From the NCBI RefSeq assembly GCF_030867095.1, contig NC_081826.1, forward strand, positions 41,704,001 through 41,768,000: a DNA stretch of 64,000 nucleotides, written 5' to 3'. This document shows positions 9,598-22,477 of the stretch, one piece after another (the stretch's first letter is position 1; the number at the start of each line of letters is the position of its first letter). The position numbers and the translations under genes were made by a program. This DNA comes from Alligator mississippiensis. Its lineage: Eukaryota; Chordata; Crocodylia; Alligatoridae. The notes under the pieces are model-generated. The model saw only the letters and a program-made list of their open reading frames with translations, was not told the DNA's origin and made no database searches.

Positions 9598-10239
9598 GAG
9601 TGGTGTTGGGTCAATCTGCAGGTCCAGTCTGTCTGTGGGCCCAATCTGACATGCACCAGATTGGGCCCCAGTCTCATGTCTACCATATCATGCTCATGGC
9701 TCCTGCATCTGATTGGGTCCTCATTCCCCACGTGTGCCAGATCAAACCTGCTACAAGGTCCCCATGTGTGCCCCGCCAGCCTGAGCCCCAGCTCCAGTCG
9801 GTCCCAGCTTCATGCACTGTATCAGGCCCACCACCCGAACCCCAACCGTGACTCTGCATATGCCAGATCAGGCCCGCTGCCCCAGCCTCAGCCCCAACCC
9901 AGATCCTGCACAAAAGGGAACAGGCCCACGGTCCCTGTCCCAGCCCCAGCCCCACACATGTCAGATGGGGTCCCATCAACCCAGCCTCTGCCCTGACCCT
10001 TACCCTACACACAACTGATCAGAGCTGTTTTCCCGGCCCTGCCCCCATGTGCACTGGCCCAATCCCAAGCATTGGGTCACGTCATCTGGCCCGCTGGGCT
10101 TTGGAATTTAGCAGTGAGAGTGTTAATTGCTACTGCCCCCCCACCACCAAATTTCTGAACCCTTGGGGAGCCCCGCAGACTGGATCACATGGCTCCAGAG
10201 ACTGGATCTGACCTGCAGGTTGGAGGTTGAGCACCCCTG
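9598..10239. mobile_element. hAT-type non-autonomous element, 8-bp target duplication
   Basis: Flanked by the exact 8-bp duplication CCTTAAAG (9590-9597 and 10240-10247). The ends are GAGTGGTGTTGGG and ...GAGCACCCCTG, matching the CAGGGGTG-type hAT terminus with decay on the left. The interior is GC-rich with repeated 'ctggatctgacctgcagg'-like text common in reptile repeats. No transposase is present. Confidence 0.8.
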
Positions 10240-10247
10240 CCTTAAAG

Positions 10248-11200
10248 TAACCAGCATAAAATGTCAAGGAGAGAGACAGGGCCTTTGCCCTGCTGCTTGA
10301 GGAGCTATGTCAGTTTTCTTCCTCAAAAAGTCTAGTGGTCATCATGGTGGCCCCTTCCTTATTCCAAATGTTTAGAGTATTTAGAGCACTCCTTGTGCGT
10401 GGAAAACCAGCTTCACATCACTCCTCTGCTCAGTTTGGTGTAAGGATTTAAAGCCATATTTGACACCTTACACAAGACTGCCCCAAGCTCTGAGCTGTTC
10501 AGTAGTCTGGGTTTGGCCTCTCTCAGTCTTTTTTCTTGAAGCAGTTCTTCACTCGGTATCAAAGAGTAAAATACCCACTGGAACAGAGACCGAATTCTAA
10601 GGTGTCCCACTTCAATGAGATGACCACCAGCCTAATTAAGTCATTTTCACTGCCTCTCCAGGCCATGGTTATTTAAAGGATGTGAATTTTAGCCTTTGAT
10701 CTCTATGTGGATCTAGTCTACTACTGTTAGCTGTAGGCAACCAGCTGTTTACACTGGAACAAATTAATATCTTTACTTGAGCACCGTGGCCCGCTGACAG
10801 ATGTGGGAAAAAACCCAGCCTTTTACTTGCAGTTCATTGTGCCCCCACACCAAGCACAGTGCATGCCCAGAAAAGAAAGCATCAGTTTCACCCAGCTCAC
10901 CTAACATCTGTATAGATTGTGCACTTCAATGAGGCTTTTATCTAATAGCTGATTATCTAATAGCCGATTCAAAAAGCCCCACTGAAGCGCATGATCTATA
11001 CAGACTCTGGGCAAGCAGGGTCAAACTGATACAGTTCGTCTTCTGGTAAAGCAGGGTCCCCCCCCCCCCCCCCCCAATCTGTCAGTGGCCATTTTTTAGG
11101 TTTCTGCTCCCTATAGGCCTAGCTAGAGCCCCGAGTTCGGCATCTATGCTACCTGCATAACGCTCAGGAAAAGACGCTTTAAAATAAAATCCAAAAAAGC
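10248..11200. other. CPQ intron 2, no gene seen
   Basis: Non-coding, with a poly-C run at about 11058-11074. Nothing else can be supported. Confidence 0.6.
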
Positions 11201-11208
11201 CATTACAG

Positions 11209-12912
11209 TACAACCAAACAAAATAGGCCTGTGGGCTGCATCTGGGCTGCCAAGCAATTTCATCCAGCCCACGGGCAGGTGCCTACCAATTCACTGCATC
11301 TGGCCCAGCCCTGTGCTGCCCCTGCTGTGCTTGCATGGGGCCAAGCCCCACTCACTCCTGCAATGGCAGCACATGCTTCACTCTCCCCTCGCCCGCTGTA
11401 CAGCCCTGACCTTGGCCCCGCAGGGAAGCAGCAGTGGGCAAGGGAAGTGGTGGTGGTGGCAGGTTGGTGGAGAGTGGCAGCAGTGGGCAAAGGGAGGGAG
11501 GAGAGGGATGGGAAGGAGTGGGGAGCAGCAAGCCGGAGGGTAGGAAAGTAGGGAAGCATTAGAGGAAAGGCAGTAGCAGCAGTGAGCAGGGAATGTGGTG
11601 GCAGTGGCAGGAGTAGTGGTGGTAGCAGCAAGCAAGTGAGCAGGGGAGAGTAGCGGCAGTGGCGGGCAGCAGCTAAGCAGGAGCATGGGGCCCGTGCTGA
11701 TGCCCTGAGGCTAGGGCTGGCGGGGACCTAGGGTAGGGCAGCAGGAGCATGGAGCTCAGGCCAGTGGAAGCTAAGGGTCGCCCTGGCTCCAATGCATGCA
11801 GCTCCTATGCAGTTCCCAGGTTCTCTACCCAAGTGGCATGCCTCTGTGGGGAGCTCTGTGCAATGGAGCTGGTGGCTGGCCCCGCTCACTGCTATGCACA
11901 GGTCTTGGGGAACAGCTGGGAGCTCAACACTACGGAGCCAGGCCAGCTCTGCCCCTCTCCCTGACACCCCAGCCAAGTCCCATGATCTGCACTGCTGGCC
12001 TCAGCACGCGGGGCTCCCCCCAGCGGCATTGGGTTTGGACATGTGAGCTCCATGCAATGGAGCCAGCAGCCCAGCCATGTGCAGTCCTGGGGCTCACCGG
12101 AACTGTGCAATGCCGGGGGGATGGGAGGGGGTTTCTGCTTGCTGCTGCCACTGGCAGCAGGGTCGGTACACCACCCCCCCACACCACTCACCCACCATAT
12201 ACATGCATCTGCACCCCTTATGCTTACCTCAGACCCATGCCCCCCCCCACACACACAAACACCTTCCTGACACCCTTCCCCTCTACATACCCCGCAACTC
12301 CTCCCACACACCCAGTCCTCCACAAACCCCATACCTACACACACCCCCACAAACCCGCTATACCCATCCTCCACATCCACACACTACCACCCCACATACA
12401 CACACCACAGCCCCCCACAAACCCTATACCTATCCACACACCCCTACAATCCCCCCCACACACACACATCCACCCACATACCCCCCCACAGCCCCTCACA
12501 AACTCCATACCCACCCATATCCCCCCCACAATAAACAAGAGTAAGATTTCATTTTGAGCTATTATGCAATCACCTCTACATACACAACATAAACACATAA
12601 GTCAGCACAAAAATATTTTTTAAAGTAAAATTAAAATATGTTATTGTAGCCGTTTGATTTTTAGTATGTAATTTGGTTGGGGGGTTTTTCTGGGATGAAG
12701 AGGGAAAGCCTCCTTGCCGAAACAAATACTTCTGGGGCAAGGGTTGGGACTTCTGGTGGCAAAAAAGTCAGGGATCAGGGGTGGAACTTCTGGTCCCAAG
12801 ATAGCAACCAGGGGTGGGGCAACTGTCAAGGGGCAGGGCTACCCTTGCAGCCCTCAACAGGTCACCAAAATTTGTTAAGCAGCCCTCCAGCCAAAATAAT
12901 TGCCGACTCCTG
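11209..12912. mobile_element. Large hAT-type non-autonomous element with expanded C/A-rich core
   Basis: An exact 8-bp duplication CATTACAG flanks it (11201-11208 and 12913-12920). The right end reads AAAATAATTGCCGACTCCTG, a hAT-like terminus, and the left end is a decayed inverted copy. The interior contains a GTGG/GCAG-rich stretch (11420-11690) and a long CCCCACACA-type low-complexity tract (12160-12530). No transposase frame is present. The long open frames inside come from the low-complexity composition. Confidence 0.7.
12160..12530. repeat. C/A-rich low-complexity tract (CCCCACACAC-type)
   Basis: About 370 bp of irregular CCCCCACACACA and CACCCCACAT repeats with a strong strand asymmetry (almost no G on the plus strand). 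It lies inside the hAT-type element. Confidence 0.9.
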
Positions 12913-12920
12913 CATTACAG

Positions 12921-15750
12921 TGTTTAAGGGCTGTGTCTAAGCCCCACTCTCCAGAATTTGCACAAGTTATTCTGAGCTACAGACAGCCAGCCCCAAACCC
13001 TCGACTGGATGAAAGAATGCAAGTCTATTTTTTTCCAGAAGTCATAGCAGTACCACTGCCACAACCTTGTATCCAATAGTTTAATGGTTAGAGCACCAGG
13101 ACATAAAAGATCTTTTTTATTCCCCCGTCCTCCAAATATGATTTTTTTTCCAACTTCTTTTTTTCTTGTTGAGGAAAGTCTTCAAAATCTGTACAATTAC
13201 GATGAATAAGATAACCATGTCTTATCCATGCAACTTGCATGAATTAAATTTAGGGGGGGAAAAAGCTAGAAAAGATTTTAAATTTTCCTAAGTAATCCAG
13301 AAGGAAAATTACAAGTCTTCATGCTTAAAACAAATGAGGAACTTGATAAATTATCTCATTTAGTTACCTGTATTACAAGGCCAACATACAGTAAGTGCTC
13401 TGGTACCATTCCAAGTCTTTCTTTGCAATTTAGTGTTCATTTGCTAAAACAAAGATAAATTTGACCTTTGAATATTTGATTTTGAGGATTTTGAGACGTC
13501 CTTTTCCATGTTTTTACTCAATTCAGTAAACTGTTAATTGCCCTTTAGAGTTCTAAAACTTCAGGTATGTTTTAAGAATTATAATATGTTAGGATGTAAC
13601 ATATTTTGAAGGCTATGTAGAAAAAAAATAGAGTACCCCAAAAATTTACTTCTGAAGCCTGAACCACAAAAAAAAAAGTGAAACCAAAACCAAAAACAGA
13701 CCGATGCCTTTAAAAAGTATACATCTGTTAATTTAATACACACACATGAGCTCAGTTGCTTCAAATTAGGGTGGGCACACCATAGTGCAGTAAGGTGTAG
13801 AAATGTATACATCCCAGTATGCCTATAAAGTTGCTATGTATATGCTATGTCTGTATCTGTTTGGTCCCTTTGTTTAACTAAACTCATTTTCACCAATCTA
13901 CTTACATGATTTAGCAATAAATCAGCTAACTTGGTTAAAACAGCATAACTGTAGGTAACATCACAACTCTACACATAGGCTGGAGCCTGCTTCCACCGAA
14001 ATAGGCAGAACAACTCTCATTGACTAGACGAAAACCAGGACCAGCCAAAATGTTTGTGTTAGCTGTGTTTGTTTTCACTAGTCAACCATTTGTTCCCTAC
14101 CAATACATCATACTACTTGTATGAAGAATAAATAGAAACTAAAGCAGAAAACAGAACATTCCTCTCTAGAGGAACTTTTTAGGGTAAGTTATACTTCGGG
14201 GCTTATACTATTTGTCAGCGTCTATTTAAAATGATATGACAGAATAAGACACACACCAGGAAAAATAAGATTCATTTTAACACGCACACAAATATGAATT
14301 CTTTGATAGCCTTATGGTCTGACATCTGCTAAACTACTACTTTCCTCTCAATTACAGGATTCCCAAAGCAACAATTATATCTATTTTCCTTCAGAATTTT
14401 CAGGATATTGTCTGTACTACCAAAAATCAAATCCCTATATAGTATCTGCATGCTTTGCCAATGGTGAAACACTGTTAAGTCCAGGGCAATGCCCAAATAC
14501 GAAAAGCCTCTAGCTGGGGAACTCCCTGAAGTAAAGTCGTGGTAACATTTGATTTAAATTTTAGCTATGAAACTTTCTTTAGGAAGTACTGAGCATCTTC
14601 ACTCCTGCTGACCTCAGTGAAGTCAGAGGTTCACAGCACCTCATAGGGGTACTTTATTTAAGAAAAAACCTAAGGCAGGCACAAAAGTCACCGGTGAATT
14701 TTAACTAGATCAAAAGAAAAGTAAAGTAAAATCCAAGTCGAATGAATTTCCATTACTGAACCAGCCTTTTACAGAGACCAAAGCCATTTGTACTGGTGAC
14801 AAATGTCAAGATCGAAGATTTCTGCAAGAAATTAATGCACATCTTGCAGTTAAAAGAAACCATAGCAACTTTTTATTTGAAAGTTTTGTACCTATTTTGC
14901 TACAAGTAAACCTAGTACTACCATAAAGAAAAAGTTATCAAATATTTTTCTTCACTATTTTCAGGCTTCTACTCTCTCCAATTTGTGTCTGGTCAGTTTT
15001 ACTGTTACTTTATACTCCGCTGGCACTGAAGGCACTAACTAAAAAAATTCCTTGTAAACATTAACCAGGAAACAGGGAAACTTTTATTTAAAAAAAGAAA
15101 TAATAGTCTGTGGTAACAGAGTTTTCATTTTAACTAATAATTGTCCTGAACTTCATCTCAATTCAAAAGGATGTTTTTCCTTAAAATGGAGGAAGTCCAG
15201 GAATGTCTTTGAAATCTTGGAGATAACTTCCCTTTCAATGCCATTTTCCCTTTACTAAAACATGCTAATCTTCTCTCCGTAGCCTCCTTCCTCCCCCTTT
15301 TTAAGATGAACTGAGTGTAGAAACCTGGCATCCTGACAGTATTTAGGCCAGAGTACAACTTGAACATATCAACAGAGTGGTTTATTTTATGCCTATCATA
15401 GACTAGCAGGCACAAACTCTAAAGGCTCCTTATGGTTTTACTTAAGTGTTCCCCCCAAGTAGCACCTCCTTATATTTGATGGGGCTGAGCAAGCCTAATC
15501 ACACATAAGCCCAACCAAGATCCAAAAATTAGACATTCTCTACTAGGTAGAGGGGCTTGATTTTGTCAGTGTTATAAGGATACTTACCCTATGTAAAGAG
15601 TAGTGATTAGTGGTCTGAACATTTACCCAAAAGATGCCAGACACAAGTTCAGTTTCCTCTTCTGCTCAAAGAAAATAAAACCACCATCTTACAACTCCCA
15701 GGACCACGACACAACAACTAGGCTAGGCTATTTTGAAGTGGAACACTCTC
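12921..15750. other. CPQ intron 2, no feature seen
   Basis: About 2.8 kb of AT-rich single-copy-looking sequence without a supportable ORF, RNA gene or recognisable repeat. Confidence 0.6.
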
Positions 15751-15757
15751 TTCTAGG

Positions 15758-16905
15758 CCTGTGCAAAACAGCACCATTTTGTTTCAATTTCTGTTCCACC
15801 GTTTTGGAGAGACAGTGTTTCATTTCATCATTTTGTCTCCTTTTGAAGCACTGTTCCATTTAATTTGGTCAAAACTGTTTTGACGTTTCCCCCATAAGCT
15901 ATAATGGGGAATCATGAAAATGCCTGTAACTTTATTTCTTGTCTCATTCAGATGAAATTTGCAAGGATGGTAGCTCCTTCTGAGGGTATGAAGCCTGCCA
16001 AATTTTAGGGAGTTCGGTGCAGGGGTTTCTGGGAAACTGCACCTCAAACTGCTGACAAGCAAAACTTCTGTCACTTGCCGGCAGCGGCAGCTTCCCGTCG
16101 TCCTGCATGCAGATCTGGGGACCCGCACCCCTGGGAAGGCTGCGGAGCTGAGCTCCGTGGGGTTGGCAGAGCCGCTTGGAGTGCAGCCTTGTTGTGGGCT
16201 CAGAGAGCAGCCCTGGCTCTCCCCCACATCCCGTCACAGAACTGCACTTAGCTGGCTCTGCCAGCCGCACAGAGCAGAGACCAGCAGCAGGAGGCGGAGG
16301 AAAGCTACTGGCCAGGGCTGTGCTCAGAACTAGGGCTGTGTTTCAAGTGGCTCTGCCACTGTCTGTCCGCTGCTTTCCACTGCCTCCTGCTGCCAGACTC
16401 AGCTCCATGGGGCTGCGGAGCCTCCACCCGCCGAGCTGTGCTCACCAAGGCTCCGCTCCAAGCAGCTCCTCCAGCCCCACGGAGCTCAGCCCGGCAGCAG
16501 GAGGCAGCAGGGAGCCAGTGGCGGAGCTGCCCGGAGTGCAACCCTTGGCTGGTGGCTGTGGCCAGTACCTCTCCCCCACCTCCCAGCACTGGGCTCAGCT
16601 CCATGGGGCTGTGGAGCTGCTTAGAGCACAGCCCTAGTAAGTACAGCCCAGTGGCTAGAGGTCTCCACAGCGGCCCCTGGATCTACACAAGGAATGACAA
16701 CAGGCTGCCGTGGCTGGCTGGGACCGGTGCTGAAGCCAAGTAAGCCTGGCTTCAAAACTCGAAATGCTTCAAAATGTTTCAAGTGACTGCATTTCATTTC
16801 AAAGCTGTTTCAAAGGCTTTTGTTTTGTTTCACTGTTTCAAGCTCAAAACACATCCAAACAGCTTCAAAACAAAACACCCAGTGAAATTTTGCACAGCCC
16901 TACTC
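15758..16905. mobile_element. Foldback DNA-transposon-like element with GGCTGTGCAAAA ends
   Basis: The left end TAGGCCTGTGCAAAA and the right end TTTTGCACAGCCCTA are inverted copies. Both subterminal regions are runs of GTTTCA/TGAAAC-type text in opposite sense, so the element can fold on itself. A GC-rich core (16070-16740) separates them. The flanks share only CTCT, so no target duplication is claimed. Family uncertain, possibly hAT-like. Confidence 0.6.
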
Positions 16906-19450
16906 TACCACTCCCACTGAAACAATACCACTGCACAGAAAAGAATTCAAGATTGACTGGGTCAGAGAGGAAGCAGAAGAGAAGGCAATTCAAGTCTATT
17001 ATTTGGAGCACTCCCTAGGGAAGGGAAAGTCTCACATTTCCCACATCTTGAGCAAGGACTCTAGTTATTGGAAGGTAATGAAAAAAAGAGTGCTGCCATT
17101 TTTAAGACAACAATCCCTGCTCAATCTTTAGAAAGAATCTGTTGGCACCTACCTTCATTATAAGGTTTGAGGTTGCATGTAGGAAATGCAAGACACAAAA
17201 TTAGAAGAGAAGAGAAGAATTAAAATACCCTCCTGTCCTCCGTGTTTTCTATTGGCTAGCTGCATCTCGAAGAGTGCCACCTCTAGCCTGTTCTCTGTTT
17301 AGTGTGATGGCTGTTTTGGATCCCATTCTCAGTTTAATTCCCCTCATGTATAGCATAGGACCTTAAGTGTTCAAATTCTTTGTTGGACCTAACCCTAAAT
17401 CTTTAACTTTACAGTTTTATCTCCTTCAGTATAACATTTGCAGATCTCCAAAAAACTGTTACTTACATGTGCCAAGAGTGGTTCATAGCTGGGGGGAAAA
17501 AAAAGAAAAAGAGTGGAGTCTTTTTTTTTCCAAGGACTTTTATTGACATTATTTTGGGAACAGGATGAGTCGCTCTTTCCCACAAGTTCTTAGATAAACT
17601 GAAATAAATCAATAATGCTAACAACTGTTGAGGGGAATATTTTGAATATTTTACGGAATTCTTTGAATATTTTGCAAGTGGTTTACAATAGCTCAGTCCC
17701 CCTTTTCTTGGGATTAGGACATGGGAACAGTACTGTCTGAGGCCAGAGAAGCAGATCTGGGAAGTAAATTACCCAAGAATCAGAAGTGATAAGCTTCCAG
17801 CTTTGAAAAACAGTCAAGAATGCATTTGCAGGTTTAGGTTTGAGACAAAACAAGCATTTTCATATCAACCATATTCATGAAGAATGCCTCATACAGTATT
17901 TGAAAGCTTGGCCAACTTTATTCCAACCAGGCAGTTGGTACAATAAAATATGACCCAAAAAATCCTTGCCTCTTACATAATTATTGGACTATCATGGCTA
18001 CCAATTCTGTGCATGTCTTCCCCACTATGAAAATCTGTCACGACCCAGACAGAGTGAAGATTTGGGGAGATAACAGAAGGTTGTCTTAACAAGAGGAGAC
18101 AATAAAAAGGGATATAGTAGAAATATATCTTTAACCACTTTTTTATGTTGGGCAGCAGAAACTGCGCTCTAATATATTTGAATTGTTTCCCTTCCCTTTC
18201 TACTAACAAAGAAGTAGAGTATTAAGAAGACCAGTACATGAGTGGCAGAAGAAGGCAAGATAGAAAAAGGTAAAAAATAAACTGTAATCTAATCCTCAAA
18301 TCACTGTCAGTACAGTGTTATCTATGGAAGAAAGAAGATATCACAAGTAGTGGTCAGGCCATTCTACTGTAAATATAATCTAGATGCAACCAAGAGAAGC
18401 ACAAGAACTGGATTAAAGTTTGAGCCCATTTTGAGATATAAAATTAGTATCTCTCAAAGAAGCCAGAGGAGCGGGACAAGCCAAACACAAATAGGTAAAG
18501 AACTGAAGGAGGAAAACTGCATATAAACTAGTTTTCTTCCTGGAAATACTCACTGGAAAAACTAATAAGTTGCAGGTTCTCTCCATTCAACTGAAATTGC
18601 TTGAGATGGAGGACACGGTTTTCAGTTTGGTTTTCTTTATAGGCAGCTTGGATAGGAAGTGGAATGGAGAAAAAAAAAAAATGCTAAATGGGATTAATCT
18701 ACGCTATTAATTTTTCTTCCCAAGGGCTGAACCTTCTCAAGAGGCATTGATAGCATCAGTTCTTTATTATTTCTCATTTTAGGAACACCTTTACCTTAAT
18801 ATCCCCCAAAACATATTTCACAAGTTGATACGAGTAGTAGCAAACCATAAAACTCACTGTTTACATTTTAGATTTCCTTTTTCTTGATTGTTGGGTTTTG
18901 AGACACTTCCCCACACATAATTAGACAGCTTCTACAAACTATCTTCATGTATTTCAATAATGCCTACCATATGCAAGGTATTTTCCAGGCCCAGAGAGAC
19001 TGCTCTGAGCCAGAAGAGTTTAAAGTTTAAGGAATAAAAAATTAACTGTCATTAAAATGTGCTGATCAGACTTCATAACAGTTGTATCAGGTGATAATAT
19101 TAAATAGTAGTATAGTCCTATAGAAATAAGACTATACCAGGAATGCACAATATTTGTATATAAGAGGAGTTCCCAGACAGTTCTGCCCGCTCCCATTTGT
19201 CTGATTCAGAAACTGAGCTAACAAAACTGTACCAGTTTTCAGGCAGCACTGGTGAACTGACCTGAGGAAAGCAAAACAGCTCTAAATTACCAGAAGCAGA
19301 GCATGATCACTGAGGTACATTGTTATTTGACCTTTAATTTGTAATCCTGGCAGAGATTCATGCTAAGAGGTACGGAAGGAGATTCTTAGCAGCAGGCTCT
19401 TCTGAGAACAGTCTATAATTTCAATGCAGAAAGAATACATTTGAAAAAAA
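16906..19450. other. CPQ intron 2, no feature seen
   Basis: AT-rich, non-coding, apparently unique sequence. Confidence 0.6.
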
Positions 19451-19454
19451 ATCC

Positions 19455-19841
19455 ATGACAAAATTTAAGGAGCTTTGTCAGCTTTTGTTGAAAGTAGTGC
19501 CTGTTCCTGAAGGAACGTGTACCAGGGGAGCTGGGGTTGCAGGAGGGCCCCAGGCCAAAGGGAAGCCTCGCTTCAAAGTCATGGCAGACGAGTCAAGGGG
19601 ATCTCCTGACGTCAACTGGGGTAGTCCTTGGGGTCCACCCACAAGCCCAGGACACGTGCGATCAATAGTACGGGCTAAGGCAGCACAAGAGCGCCTAATT
19701 GAGCAGAGGCAAGCACAGAACACGTTACCCAAAAACTTAACACAGGATAATAATCTCTGGCTTGCAGCATTTTTACAGCAGGAGGAGAGCACTAGTTTGT
19801 CTACTTCCATTATTACAGGGATCTTGTTAGTGCCATCATAA
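19455..19841 (+). other. Unrecognised 128-codon open frame, antisense side of CPQ exon 2
   Basis: Open from ATG 19455 to a TAA at 19839-19841. The block from about 19495 to 19700 is markedly richer in GC and CpG than its surroundings. The predicted product has a Gly/Pro-rich first half and a charged, Gln-rich helical part (VRSIVRAKAAQERLIEQRQA). I do not recognise it. It may be a fragment of a retroelement gag or a processed-gene remnant; a chance frame is possible. No Kozak or splice evidence is decisive. It ends 55 bp from the CPQ exon 2 donor. Confidence 0.25.
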
Positions 19842-19895
19842 ACACTGGGTTCTAAATGCAATTGATACTTAATTCCAAAGGAAGTGAAAACTTAC

Positions 19896-20351
19896 CTTCT
19901 GGAGGAGTTGGAACACTGCTTCCAAGTCCTGAAATAGAAATGCTATGGCTCCTTGGTGCCAACATCAGAGCAAACTCTTCTCCCCGTTCCCAATGAGGCA
20001 CTTTTACAGGTTCCAGGTGCACATTTTCCAGCCCTTCCTCCTGCAGGGCACTGAACATGTATTTGATGGCAAGGTCTAGATTTTTGGAGCCACTGAGTCT
20101 GGGTCCTACAGTATCAGCAAAAACTGCCAGTCTTTCATAAGATCTGTTCTGGGCATTGCCATAAACAGCAAGGTTAATAATAGCCTTAGCAATATCAGAA
20201 TAACCAGCTATTTCCCTTTTAACATCTTCAGATATTTTTCGGTAGCTGTCATCTCCACTCAAAGGTTTCCCAGTACATTTCAGTAACAGATGAATGAAGG
20301 CTATTAAGAACAGGCATTTCATTTTCCTTCCTCTTCTTTTAATCAGTTGTC
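19896..20351 (-). CDS. CPQ: Carboxypeptidase Q, exon 2 (first coding exon)
   Basis: CPQ (plasma glutamate carboxypeptidase, M28 family) is a secreted/lysosomal zinc dipeptidase that cleaves circulating dipeptides. The exon begins after an acceptor (pyrimidine run, then CAACAG) at 20351. It has 29 bases of 5' UTR, ATG at 20322-20320, and ends at 19896 with donor AAG|GTAAGT; coding length is 427 bp (phase 1). The translation starts with a signal peptide MKCLFLIAFIHLLLKCTG, followed by the propeptide and conserved segments DIAKAIINLAVYG, DTVGPRLSGSKNL, VHLEPVKVPHWERGEE and LGSSVPTPPEG, which match CPQ closely as I recall the human protein. The zinc ligands lie in later exons, to the left of the window. 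The frame is intact, so this is a functional gene. Reading on past 19896 is intron. Confidence 0.95.
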
Positions 20352-21244
20352 CTGTTGAAGGGGGAAAAAATAGACCATTTTAAATCATACATCCATCAAC
20401 AGTATTCTGTTATTTGTTATTTGGCCTGGCAGGAAGGCAATATTGAGCACAAATCTGATGAAAGCATTTTCATGTTAAAATGAACTGGCAGAGAAATAAA
20501 TTCAACTTAGAAACAGAGTTATCTGGAACAAATACAATGGACACTTAAAACAACAAGGCACAGACAAGCTTTGTTACAATTTAAAGAAACATTCCCAGAA
20601 TGCAACATTTCTTTAAATAATCACTAAATGAAAGACTAGGCAGCTTTTCATTCAAGTCAGCTGTAGTTTTGTAATTGGCTCTCCCAGAAGGAGGATTGGC
20701 CACAACTGTTAACCCAAGACAAACTGATGATCAAAGAAGCTGCATGCAGTTCATTCAGTCAAGAACCTTTCTGAACCATTCATGAATAAAACCACTTCAA
20801 ATTTAGTAATTCTACTAATCAATAACATGCATTCGCTAAACAAGAGATTTCAATGTAATTTACAATACTAAGTTCCCACTGTCCCCATATGGTACGTAAT
20901 ACTTCTCCCATGGCACAGAAGCACAATTAAACTGGGAAAGATTTTCTGACTTTCCAGACAGTGACCCAGGAACTAATTTTTTTGAGGGTGCTGAGCACTT
21001 ACACTCAACTCCAGATGAATTTACACAGCTAAAGCTACCCATTAACGTGGCATTTTGGGACATTTACTATGATTTTAGATCCTACTGCCCATGAAAAGAC
21101 ATGTAATTAAGTCTGGACTAAGAGGCGGGGGAGCTCCTATCCCCAGCAGTGTTTCTGCATTTTCATTTAATAGGCCATTGGATGAAATGGAAAGACAACA
21201 ATGGGCATACGAGCAGAGACCAGAGCCTGGGTCTCGTCTTCCTC
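20352..21244. other. CPQ intron 1, 3' end
   Basis: Unique-looking AT-rich intron. It contains the acceptor polypyrimidine tract of exon 2 (20354-20375, minus strand); nothing else can be supported. Confidence 0.6.
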
Positions 21245-21249
21245 AGCCA

Positions 21250-21832
21250 TGTCACAACCCAGTGATTTTGGTGCCTCAGCACAATGGAATTTTCCCGCCA
21301 CATGAGAGCCTCTTGCACAGCAAAGGGTTTTGTTGCAACAGAGAACCCTGGTACAAGACAGTTCCTGCCATTTCGTATGTAAATTTGTGTCCCATTATTG
21401 GCCAGTTCTAAATTATTCCTACGTGGTGGCTAGTAATTGGCTTGCTAGCCGTTTAAAATTTCGTGCAACTTCCGCCCAAGTCGGAGAACTTTGAGCACTC
21501 TGCAGAGTGCCTCTAAAAGAGATCTGACTTGTGGCTGAGCTGATCGATAGACTGATCACCTATCGATTCTCCTCCCTGTCACCGAGCGCAATCCCAGACG
21601 TACCCTTTCCCTGCCGGCTTAAATTGTGGACAGATTAGCTGGCCTGAGCCTTGCCAGCTGGAGCAACTCACATAGTTGTTCAAGTGACCGAACCACCTGC
21701 GTCGCGGCTACAAGCAGCATAAGTAAAAGTTTTTGCAACCACTAAGCTGTGTCTGGCTCTCCATTCACCAGCCCGCCCAAACGATCGAGTGATTTTTGAA
21801 TCATCTCGAGTCGGCTCCGGTCGGCCGAGACA
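21250..21832 (+). mobile_element. Solo LTR of the same ERV family, 5-bp target duplication
   Basis: 583 bp starting TGTCACAACCC and ending CCGAGACA, colinear with the LTRs at 1-567 and 5883-6470 but clearly more diverged from them than they are from each other. It is flanked by the 5-bp duplication AGCCA (21245-21249 and 21833-21837), which fixes both LTR ends and the target-site length of the family. Internal sequence has been lost by LTR-LTR recombination. Confidence 0.93.
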
Positions 21833-21837
21833 AGCCA

Positions 21838-22477
21838 CAAAGCCAGACTCCCTCTGACTTGCTGGGTAACCAAGGGGGAAGCATATGTATGGTCAGAAGG
21901 AAAAGCAAGTCATTTTCAACAGAAGATATGAAGGGCATCTTTAGCCTTGCTGGGCCCACATCCTGATGGTTAGGCCATTTTGCTAGGAAATGGAAACTAT
22001 AGATTCTAGAGAAGAGGGGCCTAAGAACCTGCATCTCTAAATACTAAATCACAAGTGCCCTAACCACTAGGACACTGGTTTAAAAGGTAGGAGGATCCTC
22101 CCTTTCCCATGACTTACGAACTATTCACAGGGGAACAGGATCCAAAATCTATACAAGCAGCCTGCAATGCCACTTATACAGCTAAAGTTGCTGCATAAGT
22201 GCTACTTACACACCAAGAAGGGAGTTGGATTTGGACCTTATCATTCCAACAGATGTCAACAGTTGAAAGTGATCAATACCTCTGAAAATCAGGTCCTATG
22301 TAACTGGGTCAATGCCTCACACAAGCAGAGATGGGAACAAAATCCAATCTGTTTCAGCAAGTCAAATGGAACAATTTTGATACATGTTCAGCATCCAAAG
22401 AGTGAACAGCAATTTCGTAACAGAAACACCAACAATGTCCAAGTTCTGATAATTGCACAAGGTTGGTGTCTATTCTA
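21838..22477. other. CPQ intron 1, no feature seen
   Basis: Non-coding sequence. No ORF longer than expected by chance and no named repeat. Confidence 0.5.

Noticed and set aside
9532..10018. Pro/Ser-rich frames of up to 154 codons
   Set aside because: They are contained in a hAT-type element with exact 8-bp duplications; repeat-derived.
11260..12557. Multiple long frames with Pro/His/Thr-rich or Gly-rich products
   Set aside because: Low-complexity C/A and GTGG tracts inside a hAT-type element; no protein-like composition.
16176..16743. Overlapping frames of 100-150 codons in a GC-rich block
   Set aside because: They lie in the core of a foldback repeat and are open on both strands; no domain is recognised.
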